A stretch of DNA of 64,000 bases from CALHVX01 sp964640725 (GCA_964640725.1 CAZXIJ010000007.1:97706-161705), one strand, 5' to 3'; shown: positions 52,969 to 62,132, counted from the stretch's first letter. The notes: generated by a model not told the origin, from the letters alone. Made by a program: numbers and translations.

Positions 52969-54437
52969 CAGCCGGCCTCCGGCAACGCGAAGGCATGATG
53001 GGCAAGGCGTTCACTGCCGTCGGCATGGCGCACCAATAGCCGCAGCTCCGCGCGCACCAACCCGTCCGCCAGCCAGGGGGTCAAGTCGAGCCGGCCGAGC
53101 GTGCGTTCCTGAGCATCGCCCTCGGGCCCGCTCTCGAGCGTCACCCGTTGCCAGGGAGCGGCGGCCTCGTCGGCACCGGCCTCCTCGCTCCCTTCCGCAG
53201 GGAGCAACCGCAGGGAAAGAACTCTTTCCGCCAGGGCATCGGCGCTCGCTTCGCCATGCACCACCAGCCACAGACGCTCATCGTCGTAGGCAAGGCGCAA
53301 GGCTTCGATCCGTGCGCGAAGCTCGCGATCCGCCGGCGCAGCCAGCGCCGCGACCAGATCGATGCGGCCGTAGCCGGACAGCGCGTCAACGCCAGGCGCG
53401 TGCAGGTCCTGCGCGCTCTGCACGAGCAGGCGCTTCAGCGCTGGCCCGTCGAGGCCGGGCCGGGCAGACAGCACGCGGGCCGCAACGCCGGTCACGATCG
53501 CCGCCGCGAAGGAGGTGCCGGATGCCCGGTAGTACTCCGCGTCGTCGCCGACCACAGCGGTCCCGGCCGGGCGCTCGCCGGCTCGGCTAAGCGCGATAAA
53601 GTCGGTGCCTGCCGCGCGCAGCGACAACAGGTCGACGCCGGGGGACAGCAGATCGACCCGGGCACCGAAATTGGAAAAGCCGGCGCGAAGATCGGCGGGC
53701 GCGCTGGCACCCACCACCAGCGCCTGCTCGATGGCAGCGTAGCCGTAGCCGTCAGCCGGGGCACCGTCGTTGCCGGCGCTGACCACCACCAGGGTTCCGG
53801 CGGCGACCGCCGCTGCAACGGCGTCACGCTCCATCGGCGACGCGACGCTGCCCCCCAGGCTCAGGTTGATGATGTGCGCGCCCTGCTGCACGGCGTAGCC
53901 GATCGCCTGGGCGACTGCTGCGGCCCGGGCCTGGCCCCGATAGCTCGCCACCTTTAAGGGCATCAGCACCGCCTGCGGCGCCAGACCGGCGATTCCCAGG
54001 GCATTGTCCGTGCAGGCAGCAACCAGCCCGCTCACGTGCGTGCCGTGGCCGGATTCGTCCGCCGGCCAACCGTTGCCATCCGCAAAGTTCCAGCCGATCA
54101 GATCATCGACGTAGCCGTTGCCGTCGTCATCGCGACCGTTGGGCGTTTCCTGCGCGTTGCGCCAGAGCTGATTCGCAGCCAGATCCGGGTGCTCGAAGTC
54201 GAGCCCCGTGTCGATGATCGCAATCACCGGCCGCATGCTTGCGGTCGCCGCTACGGGGTACGCCTCGAGCAATCGTAAGGACCACTGATCGGCATAAGCC
54301 TGGCCCCAGCTGCCGCTGCCCTGAAGGTATGGATCGTTGGGCAAGGACGTCTGCGCGGCAACGGCCAGCGGCAAACACAGCAGCGCCACCCACAGCAGCG
54401 AGACTTCGCCCCGGCGTATCCTGGAACGTGCCGTCAC
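52968..54437 (-). CDS. exported S8 serine protease without an obvious propeptide
   Basis: 489 residues, GTG start, signal peptide LLWVALLCLPLAVAAQ. The triad is Asp76 (AIIDTGLDFEHPD), His131 (SGHGTHVSG) and Ser309 (SGTSFAAAIV), with the oxyanion Asn in VVSAGNDGAP. Only about 45 residues separate the signal peptide from the catalytic domain, too few for an I9 propeptide. A C-terminal beta-rich domain (about 370-489) follows. GTGA overlap with the upstream anti-sigma gene, whose periplasmic part resembles a propeptide domain. Confidence 0.87.
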   Translation of the reverse strand: MTARSRIRRGEVSLLWVALLCLPLAVAAQTSLPNDPYLQGSGSWGQAYADQWSLRLLEAYPVAATASMRPVIAIIDTGLDFEHPDLAANQLWRNAQETPNGRDDDGNGYVDDLIGWNFADGNGWPADESGHGTHVSGLVAACTDNALGIAGLAPQAVLMPLKVASYRGQARAAAVAQAIGYAVQQGAHIINLSLGGSVASPMERDAVAAAVAAGTLVVVSAGNDGAPADGYGYAAIEQALVVGASAPADLRAGFSNFGARVDLLSPGVDLLSLRAAGTDFIALSRAGERPAGTAVVGDDAEYYRASGTSFAAAIVTGVAARVLSARPGLDGPALKRLLVQSAQDLHAPGVDALSGYGRIDLVAALAAPADRELRARIEALRLAYDDERLWLVVHGEASADALAERVLSLRLLPAEGSEEAGADEAAAPWQRVTLESGPEGDAQERTLGRLDLTPWLADGLVRAELRLLVRHADGSERLAHHAFALPEAG

Positions 54438-55126
54438 GGTGCAACCACCGGCTGCAGGTACGTCACCAGTCCGCTGGCCATCAACTGCTCCCGCAGCTGG
54501 GCTTCTGCCCGGTCGTCGGTCCGGGCGTCGGTCCGGGCGATGCGATAGATGCCCAGGGCACTGGGGCCATCCACGAGTCGCAGACCGGCGGCGAGCAACA
54601 GGTTGCGAATCTCTGCCTCGCTCGCGGCCGGCGCAAAGGCCACCGTGAAATCCCCTGACAGCGTGCCGGAGACCGTTTCGTAGCTACGCTCCGTCGGCGT
54701 GCCATCGCGGGTATCGCTGCTCACCATGACGGTGGCCAGCACCGCCACCATAGCGACGGCCGCGAACTGGCCCGCCAGGGCAAGACGCGGAGACAGGCTG
54801 CCGAGCCACACCCCAAGCGCGCGCGGCACGGCCTTGAGCGTGTCCCAGAGCGCAGCGCCGGCAGAGGGCTGCGCCGTGGATTGGGTACCAGGCGCCACGG
54901 CCTGGGGCGGCAGCTCAGCCATGAACTGATCAATGAGTACCGGCCGAAAGACCGGCTCGTCCGGTGACCGCCGCACGGTGACGGCGCGAAGTGCCGCGAG
55001 CAATACCAAATCGCTGCCACACTCAGGGCAATCTTCCGCATGCGCAAGGGCCGCCTGCAAATCCTCGGCCGACAAGGTCTCGTTGCTGATCCAGGGCAGC
55101 TGTTCCTGTACCTGCTGATGATTCAT
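54434..55126 (-). CDS. zinc-finger anti-sigma factor with propeptide-like periplasmic domain
   Basis: 230 residues. The ZAS motif HX3CX2C is His29, Cys33, Cys36 (HAEDCPEC). A membrane helix LALAGQFAAVAMVAVLATVM lies at about 114-133. The periplasmic C-terminus reads ASEAEIRNLLLAAGLRLVDG, then GIYRIA and a final GLVTYLQPV (about 170-230). That beta-alpha-beta layout is like I9 subtilisin propeptides and S8-associated domains. The gene overlaps the sigma gene and the first subtilase gene by 4 bp each. Confidence 0.78.
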   Translation of the reverse strand: MNHQQVQEQLPWISNETLSAEDLQAALAHAEDCPECGSDLVLLAALRAVTVRRSPDEPVFRPVLIDQFMAELPPQAVAPGTQSTAQPSAGAALWDTLKAVPRALGVWLGSLSPRLALAGQFAAVAMVAVLATVMVSSDTRDGTPTERSYETVSGTLSGDFTVAFAPAASEAEIRNLLLAAGLRLVDGPSALGIYRIARTDARTDDRAEAQLREQLMASGLVTYLQPVVAP

Positions 55127-55749
55127 GCCGGTGTTCCTCCGTGGGTCATGGCGAGGGCAAATTCGGATTCTCCGAGCGCCTTCTTGAGCTTGCGGCGCGC
55201 GTGAAACATCCGGGTTTTCACGGTGTTTTCGGGGCAGCCGACAATTCGCGCAATCTCCGGATAGGAGAAACCGTGAAAGAACGTCAGCTCCACCACGTCG
55301 CGATGCTCGACAGAAAGGGTCTTGAGGGCCTGGCTCAGAAGCCGCCGCAGATCGCGCTGGGTCTCGAAAGTTTCCTGTTCTGACTGCAGGCTGCTGCCGT
55401 TAGAAGGTTCCGGCACATCGTCCAGATCCACTTCAGTCAGCCGCTTGCCGCGCACAGCGTTCAGGGCGCGGTAGCGCGCAATGCCAATCACCCAGGTGGA
55501 GACCCGGGAGCGGCCCTCAAAGCGGGCTGCGTTTTTCCATACTTCCAGCATGACGTCGTTGGTGACCTCTTCCGCCTTTGATTCGTTGCCAACAAGCCGA
55601 TGGACGTAGCGAAAGAGCCGCTCGCCGTACCGTTCGTACAGCGACCGCAAAGCGTCCTGGTCGCCCGTCGCGATGCGCGCGAGCAGGGCCGCATCGCGCT
55701 CATCGTCGGCCGGTTCCGCTGGCATGGGGCGAGTGCGCACCACTGTCAT
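55123..55749 (-). CDS. ECF-type sigma-70 family RNA polymerase sigma factor
   Basis: About 208 residues. Region 2 is in LYERYGERLFRYVHRLVGNE with AEEVTNDVMLEVWKNAARFE and STWVIGIARYRALNAVRGKR; region 4 is in LSVEHRDVVELTFFHGFSYP with EIARIVGCPENTVKTRMFHA. First gene of the operon with anti-sigma factor, two subtilases, an exported protein and a barrel. The start is uncertain: AAGGAG abuts ATG 55749, so the GTG at 55743 or a GTG at 55803 are alternatives. Confidence 0.88.
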   Translation of the reverse strand: MTVVRTRPMPAEPADDERDAALLARIATGDQDALRSLYERYGERLFRYVHRLVGNESKAEEVTNDVMLEVWKNAARFEGRSRVSTWVIGIARYRALNAVRGKRLTEVDLDDVPEPSNGSSLQSEQETFETQRDLRRLLSQALKTLSVEHRDVVELTFFHGFSYPEIARIVGCPENTVKTRMFHARRKLKKALGESEFALAMTHGGTPA

Positions 55750-55970
55750 CTCCTTCGCAGGCTCGAACCGATCCCGTGCTCGTGGCTTGTGGGCGTGAGT
55801 CACAGGTCGATGCGATTCGGTTCAAAGGCAGCTGCCCGCGCGATCACGGCGCAGCCGGTTCAGCAGATGAACGGGCGAAGCGGCAGAAGTGGTTTAAAGA
55901 CGACGAGCGTTGAACGGTTGCCGGGCCACCCGGGACTCACAGGCACACCCATCAAAACCGGAGCACAGCC

Positions 55971-56132
55971 ATGGAAACTGTTGCCGACAAGCTGCTGGAA
56001 ATGGCCGAAACAGAAGCGGAAAAGCGGCTCCTGCGTCGTTGGCTGGAGCTGCCGGAGGACGCGGGTCGCGCCGCCGCCTGGCAGGCACTCGCGCACCGCG
56101 AGCTGCCGCGCCCGCGCCGCTATTGCTGGTAA
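55971..56132 (+). CDS. possible small protein, 53 aa
   Basis: ATG 55971 follows CCGGAG at 8-base spacing. The product METVADKLLEMAEEA-like opening (METVADKLLEMAETEAEKRL) would form an amphipathic helix, followed by RRWLELPEDAGRAAAWQALA and a basic end RPRRYCW. It lies alone between the divergent sigma gene and the arsR operator. Not recognised; it could be a chance frame, but composition and ribosome-binding site favour a real gene. The 55750-55970 stretch shows nothing else. Confidence 0.45.
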   Translation: METVADKLLEMAETEAEKRLLRRWLELPEDAGRAAAWQALAHRELPRPRRYCW

Positions 56133-56167
56133 GACTTCAGCAGACGGCGGTTTCCGGCGAAGGTTGT

Positions 56168-56191
56168 ATATTTCATTATTTCGTGAAATAT
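56168..56191. promoter_or_regulatory. inverted repeat operator upstream of arsR
   Basis: ATATTTCA (56168-56175) and TGAAATAT (56184-56191) are perfect inverted repeats with an 8-bp spacer, in an AT-rich island 27 bp before the arsR start. Its size and place are typical of an ArsR/SmtB autoregulatory site. Confidence 0.65.
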
Positions 56192-56217
56192 TGAATCTTT
56201 AATCGCCGGGACCGCCC

Positions 56218-56568
56218 GTGAACCCTGACAACGCTGCGGCCGACCGAGCCGTTCGCCAGCTGTCCGCCATGGCACACCCTGGCCGGCTGGCCTTGCTCAA
56301 ACTGCTCATACAGGCCGGGCCCGACGGTCTCCCGGCCGGGGCGATTGCCCGGGCAGCGGGGCTGGCGCCGCCGACCGCCACGGGCCAGCTCGCGCGGCTG
56401 GTCGCCGCCGGCCTGCTCGCCCAGGCCCGGAAAGGCCGGCAGGTGATCTACTCCGCCAGCTACCGGTCCATGACCGAGCTGCTGGGTTACCTCATGGCGG
56501 ATTGCTGTTGCGGGCGGACTGAGATCTGCGCGCCGCTCACCGCACAGGGTGGAGCCAGCGCCCCATGA
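56218..56568 (+). CDS. ArsR/SmtB-family transcriptional regulator
   Basis: 116 residues, GTG start. Winged helix: LSAMAHPGRLALLKLLIQAG (about 16-35) and the recognition region AGLAPPTATGQLARLVAAGL, then wing QARKGRQVIYSAS. The C-terminus has clustered cysteines (ADCCCGRTEIC, about 95-105) that could bind a thiophilic metal or metalloid. The CxC of classic ArsR in the recognition helix is missing. An inverted repeat lies just upstream, and the gene overlaps its ATP-grasp-like partner (ATGA), which it probably controls. Confidence 0.85.
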   Translation: MNPDNAAADRAVRQLSAMAHPGRLALLKLLIQAGPDGLPAGAIARAAGLAPPTATGQLARLVAAGLLAQARKGRQVIYSASYRSMTELLGYLMADCCCGRTEICAPLTAQGGASAP

Positions 56569-57845
56569 GCGTACAGAGCACGCTGGCCCTGAACGCACAG
56601 TGCGATTGCCTGCCGCTGGAACGGACCGAGCTGCGCGCGGGCCTGGTCGGCGCGCTGAGGGATCGGGCCCTGGCGCCGCTGCTCGCCCGGACGCTGGACG
56701 AGCGGCCCAATCTGCTGGCAGAGACCGCCGTATTTCTCGGCGATGAAGATTGGGCAAGGCTCCAGGACGCCGTACGCACCATGGAGCAGCAGCTGTGGTC
56801 AGCGCCCTATCTGAGCGCTCTGGCTCAAACCGCGGATTCGATTCCGGGATCACCGCCGGCCGCAGGCAGCGGTTTGATGCGTGCCTACGACTTTCACCTG
56901 ACGGCGAACGGGCCCCAGCTGATCGAGATCAACACCAACGCGGGAGGCGGATTCGTCGTGCTGGCCCTGCAGCGCGCCGTGGCCACCGGGCAGATCAGCC
57001 TCGGGGGCGAGCCCTGTGCGCTGGCGGCACCCTTCGATACGGCTGCCGCGACCCGCGCGATCGTCGCCAGCTTTGCGCAGGAGTGGAAGAGCGTTCAAGG
57101 GACGCTGCTCCGCCCGCGGCCGCTGCGGGATATCGCCATTGTCGACGAGAGGCCCGATCAGGAGTTTCTGTATCCGGACATGATCCTCGCGCTCGACGCC
57201 CTTCGAGACGCCGGCTACCACGCTCGGATCACCCCCCTCTCTGCCCTGACTGCAGCACCGGGAGGCCCGGGACTGCTTGCAGATGACCAGGGACCGGTGG
57301 ACCTGGTCTACAACCGCAGCACGGACTTCGCCCTGAGCCGCTCGGAAAGCCGATCTCTGAGACAGGCGAGCGCGATGCGGGAAACGCTCGTGAGCCCATC
57401 GCCCTGGCACCATCAGATCTACGCCCACAAATCACGCCTGACGCTGCTGGCTCAAACACAACCGGCTCGAGGCGGCGCACGCCTGCCCTGGGTGCCTGCT
57501 GCTCAACCCGTTCAGCCCGAGCAGGCGGACGATCTCTGGGCACGCCGCAAGTCCCTTTTTTTCAAGCCCGTTGACGGCTTTGGCAGCAAGGCCGTCTACG
57601 ATGGCAGAAAGCTCACGCGCGGTACCTGGCAGAGCCTGCAGGCGCGCGCCTACATCGCCCAGGAGACGATCCCGCCGCCCCGGCGACGAGTGCAGCAGAA
57701 TGAGACCAGGCTGAGATTTGACCTGCGGGTGTTTGCGTACGGCGGCGAGGCGATTTTTGCCTGCGCGCGGCTGTACCGGGGCCAGACCACCAACTTCCGC
57801 ACGCCCGGCGGCGGGCTCGCCATGGTGCTGAGAGCAGACTGCTAG
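56565..57845 (+). CDS. ATP-grasp-like protein of unknown function
   Basis: 426 residues. Two ATP-grasp-like motifs appear in reversed order: LIEINTNAGGGF (Glu121, Asn123, Asn125, metal-binding type) and, 210 residues later, FFKPVDGFGSKAVY (Lys334, Gly-rich loop). YIAQETIPPP and RFDLRVFAYGGEAIF follow as nucleotide-site strands. This order suggests a circularly permuted ATP-grasp enzyme. The N-terminus has a CDC pair (residues 13-15). Coupled to arsR; the substrate is unknown. Confidence 0.65.
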   Translation: MSVQSTLALNAQCDCLPLERTELRAGLVGALRDRALAPLLARTLDERPNLLAETAVFLGDEDWARLQDAVRTMEQQLWSAPYLSALAQTADSIPGSPPAAGSGLMRAYDFHLTANGPQLIEINTNAGGGFVVLALQRAVATGQISLGGEPCALAAPFDTAAATRAIVASFAQEWKSVQGTLLRPRPLRDIAIVDERPDQEFLYPDMILALDALRDAGYHARITPLSALTAAPGGPGLLADDQGPVDLVYNRSTDFALSRSESRSLRQASAMRETLVSPSPWHHQIYAHKSRLTLLAQTQPARGGARLPWVPAAQPVQPEQADDLWARRKSLFFKPVDGFGSKAVYDGRKLTRGTWQSLQARAYIAQETIPPPRRRVQQNETRLRFDLRVFAYGGEAIFACARLYRGQTTNFRTPGGGLAMVLRADC

Positions 57846-57922
57846 CACGCGTTGGAAACCGGCGCAGACGGATTGACTCCAAAGGGCCAACTGCGGACAA
57901 TCCGCGTCCTTCGACGATCTGT

Positions 57923-57999
57923 GGCTACGTAGCTCAGCTGGTTAGAGCGCGGCATTCATAATGCTGAGGTCGGTGGTTCAAGTCCACCCGTAGCTACCA
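57923..57999 (+). tRNA. tRNA-Met (CAT), elongator type
   Basis: 77 nt with CCA encoded. Acceptor GGCTACG pairs with CGTAGCT (one G-U pair), D arm GCTCAGCTGGTTAGAGC, anticodon stem CGGCA/TGCTG with loop TTCATAA giving anticodon CAT, and T arm GGTGGTTCAAGTCCACC. The G1-U72 pair and D loop match elongator methionine tRNAs rather than the initiator. Confidence 0.93.
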
Positions 58000-58179
58000 C
58001 GAAATCAATGGGTTACCTCGACCCAAGGGCTTCCTGACGATTTCCCCCAAGTCCCCGGACGTACACAAGATCAGCGCCTGCGTCTGTATCCCCCGAGGTG
58101 CAATAGCCCAACAAACTTCGCATGTTCTTATGTAGGGGCATTGGATAACGTCGCGTGACGATGCAACAACCCGGCTGTT

Positions 58180-61059
58180 ATGACCGTATTTCGCTTCCTC
58201 CTGCGCGCTTACACACTCATTACACTCGCACTCATCGCTGGCTGCGGAGGCGGGGGCAGCTCTAGCCGCGCGCCAGTCCCAACACCCGCTCCGCCACCGC
58301 CCGCCCAATTCACCGCGTCCATTACCGTGACCGGTCTCCAGTCAGACCAGCAGATCACCGCCATGCTCAATGGCTCGAACGACATCGTCGTCGACATCAA
58401 TGGCAACGCCGGTTTCAGTGCACAGCTGGTGGACGGAGACAGCTATGAGGTCACCATCACCGCTCAACCAGCCACGCAAACCTGCTCTGTTGCGAACGGC
58501 TCCGGCGTCGTTCAAGGCGCCGATGTTGAAATTGCGATTACATGCATCGGCTACACCGTTGGCGGAACGCTCACCGGACTCAATGCCGGAGAAACCCTCG
58601 ATCTGGAACTCAACAGCGGTGAACAACAAATCACGCTGGATACGGTGGGCCCTTTTTCCTTCGACACTACCCTGGCCGACCAGGCTGCTTACGACGTCGC
58701 AGTCGCGACCCCGCCGCTCGGCAAAAACTGCGTCCTCGACGGCAACTCTGGCGTAATCAATGGCGCAGACATTACGTCCATCAGCGTGGCCTGCAGCCCG
58801 CAGAATGCAACCCTGTCAATCGGCGGCAGCCTGCTTGGGCTGGCATCCAGCCCGGTCACCCTGCAGCAAAACGGCGCCGACGATATAGAACTGCTCGCTG
58901 ACGACACGTTCTCGTTTCCGACGCTGCTCAGAGGCGGCGCCAGCTACGAGGTGACCGTTTCCGTACAGCCCGATGACGCGGAGTGCAGCGTCAGTAATGG
59001 TAGCGGCGCGACCGCAGGAGCCAACATCACCGACATCGCTGTGAACTGTGTCGGCACACCCACGCTATTTGCCTACAGCTACGACTTTTCCGATCCGGCG
59101 ATTGAGCGGTTCACCATTGATAGCATTGGCCGGCTCACCGCTAGGGAGAGGATGCCGCTCGCATTCCCCGCTGACGACATGACGATCGATCCGGCGGGCC
59201 GACGCATGTATGTGGGCACCAATGCGAGAGTCTTCCCGCCACAAGATCGAAAGGTCCGAATCTACGATATCGATCCGGCGACAGGCGCGCTAACCCTCGA
59301 TGGGTCTGATTTCACGCCGAGCGAAAATCTGAGCAACCTGCGCTTTCACCCTTCTGGCCGATTCGCCTACGGAGTCTTTTACGAGAACGATCGCATTGCG
59401 CTCTTTAGTGTCGATCCTGTCACTGGCGCTCTGACCGAGAACGCCACCGTTGCGAGCACAGATTCGATCAGAGGCATTACCTTCGATCAGGCAGGTCGCC
59501 ACCTGATCCGGAGCGTATTTGCTGGCTTTACCCTGTACTCAATCGATCCAGATTCTGGCAGCCTCACGGAACTCGGTACGCAGCTCGTCGAGGAAAATCC
59601 GTATCTCGCGGTCGACCGAACGGACCGATTCATTCTGGCGACGGGAATCGGCGATCTAGGCATCGACAATCTCACTAGCCACACTTTTGACGGATCGAGC
59701 GGCACCGCCGCCCGGGTAAACGCCCAGGCGACCCCCTCTGCCTTCCCGGGCAGCGTGTCGATCAATCCTTACGGAACATTCGCGTACACAGGTAACAGCG
59801 GCATCTTCGGCGGCGATGATGCGGGCATAGAAATCTTCTCTATCGACCCAGTCACCGGCGCGATCGCGATCATCGCTCCAAGGCTTTTCTCTGACGTCTC
59901 GATCGGCGCTCACTTCGAGCCCACGGGACGCTTTGCGTACCTCGCCAACCCAGTCACGAACGAGATCACAGCCTACAGCGTCAACCCAGTGACCGGCTTG
60001 CTGGAACAACGGTTCCCGCCGGTTCCAGCGACCAGCACCTTCAGGTTTACGCTGTCCGCTGCGCAACGTTTCGCTTACGTTCTTAACCCGAGCAACGCGA
60101 CCCTCACCGGGTTTAGTCTCGACCCGGAGGGCACCCAAACTTCTCTGGGCAGCCTTGCAAACACTGCCCCTGCGCCGATCGCAGCGATCTCCGAGACCAC
60201 GGGTCGCTTCGTATTTGTGCTTAGCAGCTCTGCCACCAATGGCACGATCAGCACCTACGGCATCAACCGATCGACCGGCGCGCTGGACGACGCCGGCATT
60301 GCGCTCACGACCAGTGGGATCCCGACGTCTATCGCCGCCCATCCAACGGGGCGCTTTCTATATGCCGCACAACAGGGCGCTGACAGCCTCGCAAGCTACA
60401 GCATCAACCCGAGCGATGGCTCCCTGCTGCTGAGCGACACGCTGACCACGGCGGACACACCCAGCAGCCTCACTCTGCATCCGACCGGAAACTTCCTGTA
60501 CGCCACCCAGGCTGGGACGGATGGCATCGTTGCATTCTCGATCGATCAGGCAACGGGCATACCCACGCAAACCGGATCGCCCATCGCCACCGGTGACGAA
60601 CCCGTCGCAGCAGCGATCTCCACCTCCGGGCGGTTTGCCTTTGTGGCGAACCGATCCTCGAACAGCGTGTCGACGTATAGCATCAACCTGACGACGGGCG
60701 CGTTGACATCAATCGCCGCGCCGGTCGGTGTCGGTGCAGCCCCCGCTGGCATCACGGTCGCGCCTGACGGCCGATTCGTATACGTTTTCAACAGCGGCTC
60801 GAACGACGTCACCACATACAGGATCAACGAGAGCACCGGCTCACTCTCAGAGGTCGGCACCGCGGTCGCCACCGGCGGCTCGCCGACGGCGCTCTCAATC
60901 GATGCGAGCACTCGTTTCGCGTACGTCACCCTGGGTGACGACGACTCGGTGCAGCGCTTCGCTATCGACCCGGCGACTGGGGCGCTTTCGGCATCTGGAG
61001 CGCCGACGCCAGCGGGATCATCACCAGCAGCCGTCGTTCTCGTCGGTGGCTCGCCCTAG
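58180..61059 (+). CDS. large beta-propeller (lactonase/YncE-like) lipoprotein
   Basis: 959 residues. Lipoprotein signal LITLALIAGC with Cys22, then Gly/Ser and Pro linkers. Residues about 46-290 contain three repeats of about 80 residues, each with a Cys pair spaced by about 20 residues and the core NGSG(V/A)-x-GA(D/N)I (for example CSVANGSGVVQGADVEIAIT). From about 295 to the end there are many blades with the pattern GRF-(A/V)Y-(V/A)-x-N and YSI(N/D)P-x-TGAL, as in 7-bladed lactonase-like and surface-layer propellers, here enough for more than one propeller. Activity unknown. No gene precedes it on the strand after tRNA-Met; nothing is seen at 58000-58179. Confidence 0.8.
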   Translation: MTVFRFLLRAYTLITLALIAGCGGGGSSSRAPVPTPAPPPPAQFTASITVTGLQSDQQITAMLNGSNDIVVDINGNAGFSAQLVDGDSYEVTITAQPATQTCSVANGSGVVQGADVEIAITCIGYTVGGTLTGLNAGETLDLELNSGEQQITLDTVGPFSFDTTLADQAAYDVAVATPPLGKNCVLDGNSGVINGADITSISVACSPQNATLSIGGSLLGLASSPVTLQQNGADDIELLADDTFSFPTLLRGGASYEVTVSVQPDDAECSVSNGSGATAGANITDIAVNCVGTPTLFAYSYDFSDPAIERFTIDSIGRLTARERMPLAFPADDMTIDPAGRRMYVGTNARVFPPQDRKVRIYDIDPATGALTLDGSDFTPSENLSNLRFHPSGRFAYGVFYENDRIALFSVDPVTGALTENATVASTDSIRGITFDQAGRHLIRSVFAGFTLYSIDPDSGSLTELGTQLVEENPYLAVDRTDRFILATGIGDLGIDNLTSHTFDGSSGTAARVNAQATPSAFPGSVSINPYGTFAYTGNSGIFGGDDAGIEIFSIDPVTGAIAIIAPRLFSDVSIGAHFEPTGRFAYLANPVTNEITAYSVNPVTGLLEQRFPPVPATSTFRFTLSAAQRFAYVLNPSNATLTGFSLDPEGTQTSLGSLANTAPAPIAAISETTGRFVFVLSSSATNGTISTYGINRSTGALDDAGIALTTSGIPTSIAAHPTGRFLYAAQQGADSLASYSINPSDGSLLLSDTLTTADTPSSLTLHPTGNFLYATQAGTDGIVAFSIDQATGIPTQTGSPIATGDEPVAAAISTSGRFAFVANRSSNSVSTYSINLTTGALTSIAAPVGVGAAPAGITVAPDGRFVYVFNSGSNDVTTYRINESTGSLSEVGTAVATGGSPTALSIDASTRFAYVTLGDDDSVQRFAIDPATGALSASGAPTPAGSSPAAVVLVGGSP

Positions 61060-61143
61060 CCGGCGAACGCCGCCCCACTACCGAACAGCTGGCGAGCACG
61101 CTGAGCACTGCACAGGCCTCTGCGGCTGAGGGGGCCCTGCCCG

Positions 61144-62022
61144 CTACCGAAACCCCTCCGGAAACGCCCACAACCCATTCGCACCGCGCACAAACTGAAT
61201 CTTCTGGTCCACCATGGCCAAGTCCAGGCCGCGGTAGTAGTCCGGGTTATCGCCAATCCATCGCAGATCCTCGTCGGTGTCTTTGAAGGTCACCTGCAGC
61301 AGATACAACACGTCCCGATCGGCGTAGGCGTCATTCGCAATCGGCAGAATGAGCTGCAGCTGCGAGAAGTGGATGTACCCTTCCAGCGCCACAGACTCTG
61401 GCATGTAGACATTGTTGCGGGTCAGCGCCTGCAGCTCTTTCTCGCTCACGATGTGGTACAGCGTGGTGTCGCCCACCACTTTGGAAACGCCCAGGAAACG
61501 GCCGTCGGCCGCCCGGGAAACCTCGTGCGCCTGCAGCACCGCCGCGGGGTCAATCCCCCCCAGAATGTGCGGGAACAGCTCGCTGTCGGCGCCGTCAAAG
61601 TCAGGCTGGGTATCGCCGACTGGCGCGGTGCCTTCAAAGATGGTTTGCACCCCCGTTGCCGCCAGGGAATCTACAGACATTCTCAGGCTAAGCCAGTCTC
61701 CGGGCACCTCGCGATAAAAGTGGTTGCCGATCGTCAGCAGAAAATCAGGATTCGCCGTTGCGTGGGTAAACCCGTCCTGCTCGTAGGTCGGTGGAAAGTA
61801 GGTCGAGTTCGACCTCAGTGCCTCATTCCACAGCCTCTTCTGCACCAGGTGGTAGATGTAGGGATACTTCGCGAGGTAGGCATCGATTTCACGGGGAGCC
61901 GCTGGAGCGGACGACTGGGTCGCCGGCGCAGGCTCCGCCGACACCGAAGTGGTCGAGCAGCCCGATAGCAGGCAGACGGAAGACAGCAAAGTAGCAGCAA
62001 GCGCCAGAGACAAGTTCTTCAT
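61144..62022 (-). CDS. lipoprotein with two DUF952-like domains
   Basis: 292 residues. Lipoprotein signal LLSSVCLLSGC with Cys22. Domain 1 (about 52-170): IYHLVQKRLWNEALRSNSTY, DGFTHATANPDFLL, ELFPHILGGIDPAAV. Domain 2 (about 188-292): LYHIVSEKELQAL, EGYIHFSQLQLILPIAN, LLQVTFKDTD, LWAFPEGFR. Both follow the DUF952 order (YHI, GFIH, FPH), suggesting a duplicated domain. DUF952 proteins are usually single, short and cytoplasmic. Function unknown. Confidence 0.75.
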   Translation of the reverse strand: MKNLSLALAATLLSSVCLLSGCSTTSVSAEPAPATQSSAPAAPREIDAYLAKYPYIYHLVQKRLWNEALRSNSTYFPPTYEQDGFTHATANPDFLLTIGNHFYREVPGDWLSLRMSVDSLAATGVQTIFEGTAPVGDTQPDFDGADSELFPHILGGIDPAAVLQAHEVSRAADGRFLGVSKVVGDTTLYHIVSEKELQALTRNNVYMPESVALEGYIHFSQLQLILPIANDAYADRDVLYLLQVTFKDTDEDLRWIGDNPDYYRGLDLAMVDQKIQFVRGANGLWAFPEGFR

Positions 62023-62132
62023 AGAGGCAAGGCCATCCGATCAGTTCGAGTGCAGGGACCCACAGAACGCGGGCCTTCCGTGCATGTTGGCACGATGAGG
62101 CTGTCGATCGCCAACTGCAAAGCGGGGCTGCG

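Noticed and set aside
57923..57999. tRNA-Met as an integration site of a mobile element
   Set aside because: No integrase, no repeat of the tRNA 3' end nearby, and the neighbouring genes show no sign of a mobile element.
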